A model generated the notes under the pieces. It saw only the letters and a list, made by a program, of their open reading frames with translations. It searched no databases and was not told where the DNA came from. DNA of 64,000 bases from Antedon mediterranea. Taxonomy: Eukaryota > Echinodermata > Crinoidea > Comatulida > Antedonidae. Positions 54,010-64,000 of this stretch are shown here, in pieces (position 1 is the stretch's first letter; each line of letters opens with the position of its first letter). The DNA lies in the NCBI RefSeq assembly GCF_964355755.1, contig NC_092673.1:9617001-9681000 (forward strand), in the 5' to 3' direction. The position numbers and the translations under genes were made by a program.

Positions 54010-56184
54010 GGCATTTGAATGCGAGGCCCTAGCCTAGGACTATGCTGTATCATCAGAGCCAAGCTAAGAAGGGTCCTGCGCCCAAGACCGGGGAGGGAGA
54101 AGCTGCCGGTCTATGGCTATGTTGACTGTATATGATTTTACGCTTATGCTACTAGGAGTTCAGAGTGTAGTGTAATATGCCTACAGTACAGATAAAAACT
54201 ACTGCGCGTGGCGGTCACGTGGCGTAGCATTCGTAGTGCGTAAGCTATGCGCAGCATTCGTAGCCTACGTTGTGATCAACTGTGTATGGGAATTCCCTAA
54301 ACTCAACTGTGTACACGTACATCGTCGACGGCTAAGCAGGCTATGAAAAATTCGAATAAATAGAAATGATACGATTGTTTGGCCAATACAATAATATCAT
54401 CATCATTAAACATACTTGAAATTCAAATTTTTCTAAAGAAAATAGCAATTAAAAACTGCTCAAAGCCAAGCTAGACGCGAAAAGTCTTATTAATTAGGCC
54501 TACTGCTGACTGTACATTCACATTCATCGCCGGCCAGTATTGTACAAAATTCATTGATGACGAAACGTTATGATAAAATTACAAATTTTTTATGAGTAAT
54601 TAATACAGTACGTCAGTATATTTCATTTAAACAAAAAATATCTAGGTTTGAAACTGTCGTAACTGTACATCAAACTCCATTAATATTAGCTATTGTAACA
54701 ACAACCTGCAGCAGAGGATCGGTGGAGGGACAAGTTACAGGTCGTTTATAACGATGCAAGATAATAAATTAGATAGTATTTAAATAAATGTTATTTATTT
54801 ATAAATAAAAATAAATTATAATTAAAATTTTAAAATATGCAAAACTTTATTTAAAAGTTCAATTGAAGGTTAAACAAAACATAACAAGTACAGTATCCAT
54901 CCACGGATCATAAACATGTGGATATAAACACACTGGGCTAATGAATTACAAATGGAGTGATCCGTCTCGATTTCCGTTGGAACAAAAATAATATCGTACT
55001 TGTATTCTATTATTTCGACATTTACAGTATTTAAACAGTCCATATTATCCCATAGTACTAAATAAACGTAATATTTCATTTAAACGCAATTTTAAAATGA
55101 AACATCGTTCATTATATAGCCTAGTAAACAAACATAGTTCAGACAGTAGAGTAGAACTGCGAGATACACACACGTGGGTAAACAGCAGCTACACGGCGAA
55201 ATCTGACGTATCGAGGAAATATCCTTCTGTCACAAGGCTATACCACATTATTTCACATTTTCACGCCATGTACATCATATTTAACGCTTGTACACAGTAT
55301 GGATTATCATACAGTACTACTACTACTAGGTAACCCAATGTAAAAATTCAAATTAATGATGGTACTTTTTCTTTCAGTTAATCAGAAGGAACTTACTGAA
55401 CATAAACTTTTGCAATTTAAATGATTGAAATCGGATTATCCATTCAAAAGTTATGGTCCGTTAAAGTGCCCAAAAAACAGTGATTTTTGCTTGAAAAATG
55501 GCACTTTTTCTAATTATATTTGAACCCATTTTTGAAGGGTTATAACTTTTATACTAATAATTTTAAAGTTCTTATTTTTTCCAAACCCATAGATACAACA
55601 GAGTTGTACAAGAATATTTTTTTTTTGGGTGTCCTCGACATTTTTTTTTTTAGATATCGCCCTCCAAAATTCGTCCGAGGGCTTTTTACGCGTGATTTTC
55701 CCAATGTCTCAAAAATGCCCAAAAAGTTCCTGTCTTTAAATGATTCATAACTTTTGAACCAATGTGTGAATTAACTTCTTTTTTTTTGCATTGCATAAAA
55801 TGTAATATGTATTTTAGTAAGGTTATTTATATTGACAGGTAGGTAATTCTGAAATACAACATAAAATATTGTTAAAAAATGTTAAAATGTGAAAAAAAAA
55901 AATATTGCGTTAAAAAACTGTGTGGGTATTGTTTCTTTTCATTAAATATTATTTTTCGTAAGTATACATTTTTTTAATAATTCTAGTATTTAAAGTTATA
56001 TTTATAATCATATATTATTTTAATTGATTTTCGAACCGCCAAAAATAAGAATTAAGCCCGTGCTTATTATGTGTTCGATTCCATTTGGAGCGCCGGGCCG
56101 AACGTAGACTCGGCCGCGCCTACTACAAGTTAAGTTATATAGGCCCCTAGTACTAGTAGCTACTAAGGTCTAAATAAAAGCCTG
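54010..56184. other. non-coding
   Basis: No supported gene. Contains scattered TAGGCCTA words and AT-rich runs. Confidence 0.4.
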
Positions 56185-57362
56185 ACGAAAATTCTGCCTA
56201 AGAAATATCGGGAAGAAATTTTTTATTTAACAAAGTAATTACCTCAATGGTATAATTGTAACATGTTGAATTTTATTTCCCTTTCGATAATTCTAACCGA
56301 AAGTTGCACTTTGAATTGAAATATACGGAATAAAATTTAGGCCTAGAAACAGCGTAGACATACAACGGCAACACAGGCCAAAGCGCGTTTCGGCCGCCTA
56401 CATAGAATGGCTTACGGCCGCTGCATAGCAAAATCAAAGCTTCTTAAATTTCTTCGGTACATTTCTTCCTAACGTACTTGCTTTATATAGTAGATTTATA
56501 AATATTCCACTTATTAAATAATTTAATAAATCGGTAAAATTGACGTTTCGAAGCAAATATTCCATGAGAGGCGACATTTTTCGACATGCCTCGTGTGCGG
56601 CGAAGACTAGTTCAGAAAATGGAACAGTCCACTGCAGGGGTTATCCAATCATTAATTAACGCGCTAATACATGCATACCATGCACATTGTCTGGGCGACG
56701 GTAATTTAGTAATAAGCGGAGAACTGAATCCCCCCCGTAAGTAAAATGGTAAACACTGATATTTATGGTAGGGATTATTTTTTTCAGTGGTTGGTCTTGT
56801 TGGCCTCTTCGCACGAGGTCCACGCAAAGTCAAATAAAACGATGTGGTTTATCAAACAGAAATATAAATTAGCTTCAATTCAATACTAAATTAGCCAGAT
56901 TTTGATAATGAGAAAGACTAAAAAATTCAAGTTTTATCGTTAAAATTGACATTTGAGGCGGATGTACATAATAATAATAACCGATTTACATATCAAAATA
57001 AAGAGTATTTAAAGCCTGATAACATGCAACAAAAATTACTCCACCACCTATTATGGACCTCGTGCGATCGTGTTTTGAAAATGGGTAGGTGTTTTCCAAA
57101 GTTATTTTTAGCGCGCGGATTTCGGCTCGCCGGCTTTTGTACCTCATTTTTAACTCGCGTTTTCTATTAAAATATTTAATAAACATAGATTAAAAATATA
57201 TGAAAATAATCCCTTAAACAAGATCTTTCCAGACATATAATTTTTATTCACATGTGTATATAAGAAATAGTATATTTTTAACTTCAAAGACACGTCACTT
57301 TTTGAAATTTCACGAACGTGTTAAAATCGCGGTAACGAAAATCCGCTTCATTGGGATACCTA
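56185..57362 (-). repeat. dispersed repeat, copy 2 (uninterrupted)
   Basis: Inverted counterpart of 43688-45728 without the CTGGG insertion. It provides the empty site (single TGAGG near 56252). No conserved reading frame. Confidence 0.75.
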
Positions 57363-59880
57363 CTACTACTGTAACTAGGCCTATACGTACTAGCTAGGCG
57401 TACCACTTATTTTTAAATTAAACTGTCGGCTGGTAACCCTACCTTTTTAGCTCGCCTAGGCCATTTCACACAGATAGACAACAACCGCCGTCCGTACAGC
57501 CGATACTGTAGATGTACACTTGTTCTTTTTTTATAAAAATAAATGTCCCATTTTAACACAACACACAGTAATTAATACTATATACATTTATTATACTTCA
57601 CAGTAACTCGCATTTTAAATTTGATGAAAACTAGTATTCAAATTCCGTGTGTGGTGCATGCAGCACAGTACACAATACACAATAATCTGAACATTGGGAT
57701 TTTCCCTCCTAGCTATCGCTTATCGCGTAGCCTACACGTAGCATGTTAGCTTGCGTAAATTACGCCGTGCGAAACATACGAAGTTGCCACGTGTACGAAA
57801 CGTAGTCTACGCGTCCAAATGTTGCAGTAGTTATTATCTGTACTGTAGTAGTAGTAGAGAGTTCTAGGTAGAATATATACTGAAAAAATTAATTAATAAT
57901 ACTTAGAATAAAAATGTATACTATAATTTCATAAACTCTTTACCACGATGTGGTGATCAACCATGATTAGACAGGCTAAACTAAGAATAGCTATAGGCCT
58001 ACATTGACAGAGTAGACTGGTTGGTAGGGGGCCTAGTTGTTGTATTGAGGCTGAGTACTGTTTAGGTGGGTGCGTGAGGAAGTGACCTGTGTATAAGACG
58101 CACCCAAAATTTAGAGTTGTTGTTGTAGGCTAGCTGTCCAAATAAGCAGGGTCACATACGAATGAGAGAACGTTTATTGTAAATACATAATAGGACACGC
58201 TTAAAAAAGAACAACGTTTTTGATTCCATTATGTCATTATCAAGTCCAATGAAGAAATTCTAAATTGCAATTACCGGTAATTATATAACACAAATCAAAC
58301 CAAATCAAATAACTATAAATCAATCGTAGTCTTTTTAGTTAACTTGTTTTATATTATTGTTGTTTGTTATATTTATGTGTTTAATGCAATACTTTGTAAC
58401 ATTTATATTTTCGCAACGCGGCTTTAGCCAGCTATATCCCCAGATGACTACTCATTCAGAAGCTATATCAAGCGGAAAGCTTATTATCTATGGCTGACAT
58501 TTTCGATATTTTATAAACTCGACTAATTGATAGGTCCAGCAGATTGGACCCAAAAAACATCTGGGAAAAGAGAGTCTATGAAGGCTCACGGTTGAACAAT
58601 TTTGGATTCTCGCCCTTTGATTGGTTGACTTGACGCGAATCAACACAAAGTGAAGTCACGATGTACTGAGGACTGCATGTCCAACACACGGGAAAATAAT
58701 GTATTGAAATTCTTTGAATTTTAGGTTAAATAAACACTCTTTTTTATTTAATAAACATGTAATATCATATTTGATTGAATTTTACAATGTTGATATACAA
58801 AATATATCACTAAAAACCGTAATTTTTTAAAGAAATATTTCTTGTTTATTTTAGATTATATAAGGATCACAATGGAAATAAGCTAATAAGCTTTTTGGGG
58901 CTATCCTGGAAAATCTTTATAAATGTATTTATTTGTACTTGTAATGTTAGTAATTTATGTTATGTATTTGCATCACAAAGGCGGCGTAATGTTGGAAATA
59001 ATAATTTTTTAGATTTTTATATATTCATAATCTATATTTAATATTAATAAGCTTTAAAATGAGGCGTTGTTTATTAAAATTCGTTTATTATGAAGAGTTA
59101 TTAATGAAACATACAAGTCACTTTCTATCTCAGGAAATCTTCATTTTGAGAGAATCAACAATGAAATAGCGATGCTGATTAGCTGGACCTGGCCTAGCCC
59201 GCCGATCAATGCGACAAGACTTTCTGCCAAAACTCGCTATTTTCTCCTCAATAACGGCACACTAGTCGAAAATATATCACTTTGTGGTACATAATATTAG
59301 ATTTCTTATTCAAATATACGGATAAAAATAACGATTAAATTCCAAAAACGTTCATTCGGAAAACTATGGTGGAAGCCATGCTGTTTCATCGTAAAAAAAA
59401 GCATCAGTCAATCAAAGAGCGTAATTTATCTTTATAGCCAATCACAGTAAAGGATTCACAAATTCTTGTTAGAAATTTTAGCAACCTAACACCTTAATAA
59501 TTGGCTAGTACCCTTGATTGTTAAGAATTATGGTAGCTGATATATTTTCGAACAGCTAGGTACCAAACATGACGTGATTCGGGGTAGCGGTTTGTTTACA
59601 AAAGTGCCGTAAAGAAAGTTGAGTGAACAAAAATACAATTTCCTAATAGATTTTCAATGGTAACAACTTTAAAATAATATTTGCAAAATACACATATGTG
59701 ATATTTTTTCATGAACAAGAGTTTGATATGTTAAAGTGTTTATAGTATTGTTTTTTATTGAATTTTACAATGTTAATATACAAAATATATTTCTAAAAAT
59801 TGCATAGTTCACAATTGCAGACTATGACGCAATTTGTTTACCATACTTATTTTGTGGCTAAAAACAAGTCAGATTTTCAC
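57363..59880. other. non-coding
   Basis: No supported gene. TTGAATTTTACAATGTT.ATATACAAAATATAT occurs at about 58772 and 59758 and marks a dispersed repeat pair. Confidence 0.4.
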
Positions 59881-60128
59881 TATTTTGTTAAAATTATAAT
59901 ATTGATCATCAGCCATCAGCCTTCATTAGAAAAGTTCATATTCATTTTGATTCGCTGTAACTGTATTTTGTCTTTATGTCTTTTATGTGTAAACTGACTT
60001 TGGGGTTGGGTCAACCGGCTCAGCTACAGTGATTAAGTTCACTTAGGTTGACCCTGGTCTCTCCAATTTCAGTTTTTTTGTTTTGTATATACTTAAATAG
60101 ACCAAATAAATAATGAAATGAAATGATA
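59880..60128 (+). repeat. LINE/SINE-like 3' tail
   Basis: GGGTCAACC (60008) and GGTTGACCC (60046) form a hairpin. Then come TGGTCTCTCCAATTTCAGTTT and ATAGACCAAATAAATAATGAAATGAAATGA, a simple-repeat tail of the kind ending CR1-type elements. No protein motif remains upstream. Confidence 0.45.
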
Positions 60129-60223
60129 CAAAATACTAACAGGCAATGTAAACTTTGTTTGAAAAATATTAACTATTAATTTTGCATCATTATCCCTAGA
60201 GTTTGTTGGCCAGGTCACTTGGG

Positions 60224-60989
60224 CCCTGTTTCTGCTGCCAAGAATATACCGTATTTCATACGGTTTTTTTGAATACTTTTTTTTTGGTAGCAGAAACTGC
60301 GCTCATAAAAACAATACCGTATTTTGTATACCATATTTTCCCCACAAAATTTGTGGATAAAATACGGTATTACAAATTTATACCGTATTTTTTGTACCCT
60401 TTTCTGCTGCCAATAAAAAATATCGTTTATTTTTTACCTGCGACATGAGGTCAAGATCGTGTTTTTATTTTCTTTCACTGTCAGCTGTTTTACACACGTG
60501 TATATTCGGCGAAAATGTGGAGTGAAGACGTCACAGTATTTACTATATAAATCTGTGTGGGGAAGGAGAGGAAGCTAAAATAGCCGGCCAACTAAAAGGT
60601 AATAAAAGGGACAACCACATTTATAAAGACATTTCTAAAAAAATAAAGCAGGAGTACGGAATAGACTTGTCTCCAAAGCAAGTATAAAACTCAAATCTAA
60701 AGAGCCTGCAAAAGCAGTACAACATGGCAAAAGACAATAACTCGGGGAGGGAACAAATTACTTGTCCCCATTACGATGTTTCTCTATCACTAGGGCTAGC
60801 TGTTGAAAGTGAGGCGTAAAACTTCCTTTATTGCGACTTTAATTATCGACCAAATAAATGGAAATTTGGGTAAAAAGGATGAAATTTAACACAACCACCC
60901 ATGAAGTATTGTTAGCAGAAACGGGGTACTAACAAATATGGTATAAAAAATAACGTATTTTGAGCAGTTGCAGCAGAAACAGGCCCTAC
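60224..60989 (+). mobile_element. PIF/Harbinger-like element, 0.77 kb
   Basis: It starts GGGCCCTGTTTCTGCTGCCA and ends GCAGCAGAAACAGGCCC (inverted, 15-17 bp), with TACCGTATTTT-rich subterminal DNA on both sides. GGGCC..GTTTC termini are usual in Harbinger elements. It contains a remnant of the Myb/SANT-like protein those elements encode. A clean 3-bp duplication is not obvious at the edges. Confidence 0.65.
60515..60820 (+). pseudogene. Myb/SANT-like DNA-binding protein remnant (Harbinger accessory protein)
   Basis: ATG at 60515 starts MWSEDVTVF. A one-base shift then leads to LCGEGEEAKIAGQLKGNKRD, HIYKDISKKIKQEYGIDLS and, past a TAA at about 60685, LKSLQKQYNMAKDNN and GREQITCPHYD. The tryptophan-led helix, IAGQLKG..R...IYKDIS and the LKSL...Y..AKD spacing are those of the Myb/SANT-like (MADF-type) domain with which PIF/Harbinger transposases cooperate in DNA binding. 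One frameshift and one stop disable it. The second gene (DDE nuclease) is absent. Confidence 0.7.
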
Positions 60990-61046
60990 GACCTATACTA
61001 AGGAAATACCCTGGAATTTGTACAGTAAGTATAGTTTAGTTTATGA

Positions 61047-62736
61047 TTGGTTATCCGCAACGAAGTTGCAGGATAACCTCTTGTGATTGTACGAAATCAT
61101 CATCATCATCATCATCATCAACTTTTTATTGGTTATCCGCAACGAAGTTGCAGGATAACCTCTTGTGATTGTACGAAATCATCATCATCATCAACTTTTT
61201 ATTCTTCTTCTTTCTTTCTGTATGATTTTTGTGTAACGCTTTTCTCTAAAACTCGCAAACATAACATTTCGGTAACTATGTTAACATTTTGACATTTATG
61301 TAACGTCGTCAAGCGAAGCTTTTCATGATGTTTACAATTGCGCAACGTGACGTACGCGCGATTTAACGATTTTCTCGTATCTAACATATGTCGAAAACCA
61401 AATAACATTTTAAAGTGAAACTTTGCAAAAGTTTAATTTATATCATGCGCTAACTTTCTGTTGAAAAAAAATTGCGTGTTTTACACAAAGTTACGCGCGC
61501 ACGCGTATTTAAAATTTCAAAATGCGCAAAATTAATTTATAATCAACTTTCTACGCGTTTTATGTCGTTTTAAGCATGTCAAAAATTCCCACGCGTGCGC
61601 ACATTTTTATGTGTGCGGTGCGCACGTAGCATTGAAAACGTATTTTTTTCGCGTGATTTATGTTTTTCCAGCCTTTTCTAGCAATTTTACCAAATTTTAA
61701 ACAATTTCGACTTAAAGATACGTCATACGAGCACGTCGAATTGGGCAATTTGCGCGCGTTTTTTATGAAAAGGTTAAAAAATTCGTTTAAAATATGCCTT
61801 TTTTTAAACAGTCGTAATTTCTAAACTAGACGGTCAACTTTTTGTGGATGACATATTCTGGAAGTAGATGAGTTGTAGATATCGGATCAGGTATTAATAT
61901 GGCTAACCGGACATTGTGACGTCATCGTATGGCCACGCGAATATAAAATTTAGGATTTTTGTATCTTTCGTCATAACTCATCACATTGAATAGAGCGCAT
62001 CTCCACCTATTCGTTTTCTATTTTCACCCTGATTTTGATATTGTCTAGGTCAATCAACTATCTTTCGCATGAGTTAAAAATATTTTAATTTTTTTGACGT
62101 CATCATGCCTAAAAATTTAAATCACGTGTGGCATCAATTTCATCTTTACAGTAAATTTTAATCTGTTATAGCTCGTAAGAATAAAATGTGATAATCACGA
62201 TTAAAACTTTTTCTGGAAGCTATTGGATTGTAGATACGAAATTATGTAAAAATGTTGCCAATCGGATGTTGTGACGTCATCATATGGCCAGTTAAATGAA
62301 AACGGTCGTATTTTCATCTTTTGCGTCATAATTCATTACATTTAAAAGAGCGCGCATCAATATTTCACGTATTCAAATTTCTTCTACACGCTAATACGTT
62401 GTTGCTGAGATAATTTCCTTTCGGAATTGCTACCTTCGCGTTTTATTTTAAAACCGTCAACATGTTAAAAATTGCAATAAATAGCAGGTCCCGTAATTTC
62501 ACCTATTCTACACTGTATGTCACTGTATGTGATATGGATACAGAATATACTGTGTATACTATATATGAATTTAAATAATAAAATTCAGCAATAACAACAT
62601 ATCATATTCTTCAGTTCAGATCATAATGCCAACGTGAACACTTCCTTTTGTCCTCAACCTATCCCCTTAATGTTAATGTTGCACCACTTGCGCGGCGGAT
62701 AACCAAACTCGTCAAAGTGACGAGTTACATGTCTAG
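61047..62736 (+). mobile_element. Helentron-like copy 5 (two heads)
   Basis: Heads start TTGGTTATCCGC at 61047 and 61129, with palindrome GGTTATCCGCAAC..GTTGCAGGATAACC and (ATC)n runs of different length. The body runs to GCGGATAACCAA, which pairs with the changed 5' end TTGGTTATCCGC, then the hairpin ACTCGTCAAAGTGACGAGT and CTAG at 62733-62736. Full unit about 1.61 kb, non-coding. Confidence 0.85.
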
Positions 62737-64000
62737 TTCTTCTTCTTTCTTTCTGTATGATTTTTGTGTAACGCTTTTCTCTAAAACTCGCAAACATAAC
62801 ATTTTGTTAACTATGTCAACATTTTGACATTTATGTAACGTCGTCAAGCGAAGCTTTTCATGATGTTTACAATTGCGCAACGTGACGTACGCGCGATTTA
62901 ACGATTTTATCGTATTTAACATATGTCGAAAACCAAATAACATTTTAAAGTGAAACTTTGCAAAAGTTTAATTTATATCATGCGCTAAATTTCTGTTGAA
63001 AAAAAATTGCGTGTTTTACACAAAGTTACGCGCGCACGCACATTTAAAATTTCAAAATGCGCAAAATTAATTTATAATTAACTTTCTACGCGTTTCATGT
63101 CGTTTTAAGCATGTCAAAAATTCCCACGCGTGCGCACATTTCTACGTGTGCGGTGCGCACGTAGCATTGAAAACGTATTTTTTTCGCGTGATTTATGTTT
63201 TTCCAGCCTTTTCTAGTAATTTTACCAAATTTTAAACAATTTCGACTTAAAGATACGTCATACGAGCACGTCGAATTGGACAATTTGCGCGCGTTTTTTA
63301 TGAAAAGGTTAAAAAATTCGTTTAAAATATGCCTTTTTTTAAACAGTCGTAATTTCTAAACTAGACGGTCAAATTTTTGTGGATGACATATTCTGGAAGT
63401 AGATGAGTTTTAGATATCGGATCAGGTATTAATATGGCTAACCGGACATTGTGACGTCATCGTATGGCCACGCGAATATAAAATTTAGTATTTTTGTATC
63501 TTTCGTCATAGCTCATCACATTGAATAGAGCGCATCTCCACTTATCCGTTTTCCATTTTCACCCCGATTTTGATATTGTCTAGGTCAATCAACTATCTTT
63601 CGCATGAGTTAAAAATATTTTAATTTTTTTGACGTCATCATGCCTAAAAATTTAAATCACGTGTGGCATCAATTTCATCTTTACAGTAAATTTTAATCTG
63701 TTATAGCTCGTAAGAATAAAATGTGATAATCACGATTAAAACTTTTTCTGGAAGCTATTGGATTGTAGATATGAAATTATGTAAAAATGTTGCCAATCGG
63801 ATGTTGTGACGTCATCATATGGCCAGTTAAATAAAAAAGGTCGTATTTTCATCTTTTTCGTCATAATTCATTACATTTAAAAGAGCGCGCATCAATATTT
63901 AACGTATTCAAATTTCTTCTACACGCTAATACGTTGTTGCTGAGATAATTTGCTTTCGGAATTGCTAACTTCGCGTTTCATTTTAAAACCATCAACATGT
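62737..64000 (+). mobile_element. Helentron-like copy 6, headless, cut by window end
   Basis: It begins TTCTTCTTCTTTCTTTC directly after CTAG of copy 5 and is almost identical to copy 5 from 61202 on. As in copy 4, the 5' palindromic head is missing at the same position. It runs past the end of the window. Confidence 0.85.

Noticed and set aside
61083-61292. Histidine-rich 69-codon frame
   Set aside because: It is a translation of the (ATC)n run in a Helentron-like head.

Overview
This is AT-rich, intron-like eukaryotic DNA dominated by mobile elements. The evidence is several animal-type non-LTR retrotransposons (YADD/FADD reverse transcriptases, one with an AP endonuclease), TA-, TTA- and TTAA-flanked DNA transposons, tRNA- and 5S-derived SINEs, a Penelope-like fragment, and at least one spliced host exon (IMP3-like). 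Frequent TAGGCCTA-type runs and the element mix suggest a marine invertebrate, perhaps an echinoderm or another deuterostome. That placement is an inference; nothing here fixes the species.

Layout. 0.5-2.6 kb: a decayed LINE fragment, then a ~340-bp satellite arranged as a foldback, one arm of which is split by a 5S rRNA-derived SINE. 3.0-4.7 kb: first full copy of a ~1.6-kb non-coding rolling-circle element (Helentron-like). 4.7-5.1 kb: more satellite. 6.66-7.71 kb: truncated TTA-flanked TIR element. 7.95-10.0 kb: 5'-truncated LINE. 10-15.3 kb: AT-rich non-coding DNA with diverged tandem repeats. 15.3-16.6 kb: pogo-like TIR element. 16.9-31.3 kb: a nest of insertions in pieces of LINE (two TTAA elements, a 5-kb Helentron-like tandem array, and a 3.1-kb antisense LINE). 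31.3-31.7 kb: inverted Penelope-like tails with a possible hammerhead ribozyme. 32.0-32.4 kb: IMP3-like exon(s). 32.9-34.3 kb: diverged Helentron-like copy. 35.4-40.6 kb: SINEs and a hAT-like relic. 40.65-42.7 kb: another LINE. 43.7-57.4 kb: an inverted pair of a repeat, a full-length TTA element and a 5.8-kb foldback structure. 60.2-61.0 kb: PIF/Harbinger relic with a Myb/SANT-like coding remnant. 61.0-64.0 kb: two more Helentron-like copies.

How it fits together. No operon or host pathway is visible; the only recognisable host-type coding is the IMP3-like exon. The most informative system is the Helentron-like family: seven copies share a 5' palindromic head, asymmetric terminal inverted repeats, and a 3' hairpin followed by CTAG. 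The terminal sequences co-vary between subfamilies, and the ~75-bp head is gained or lost as a unit (0, 1 or 2 heads per copy), with direct head-to-tail junctions. The nested LINE gives a relative insertion history, because removing two TTAA-bounded insertions restores its reading frame exactly.
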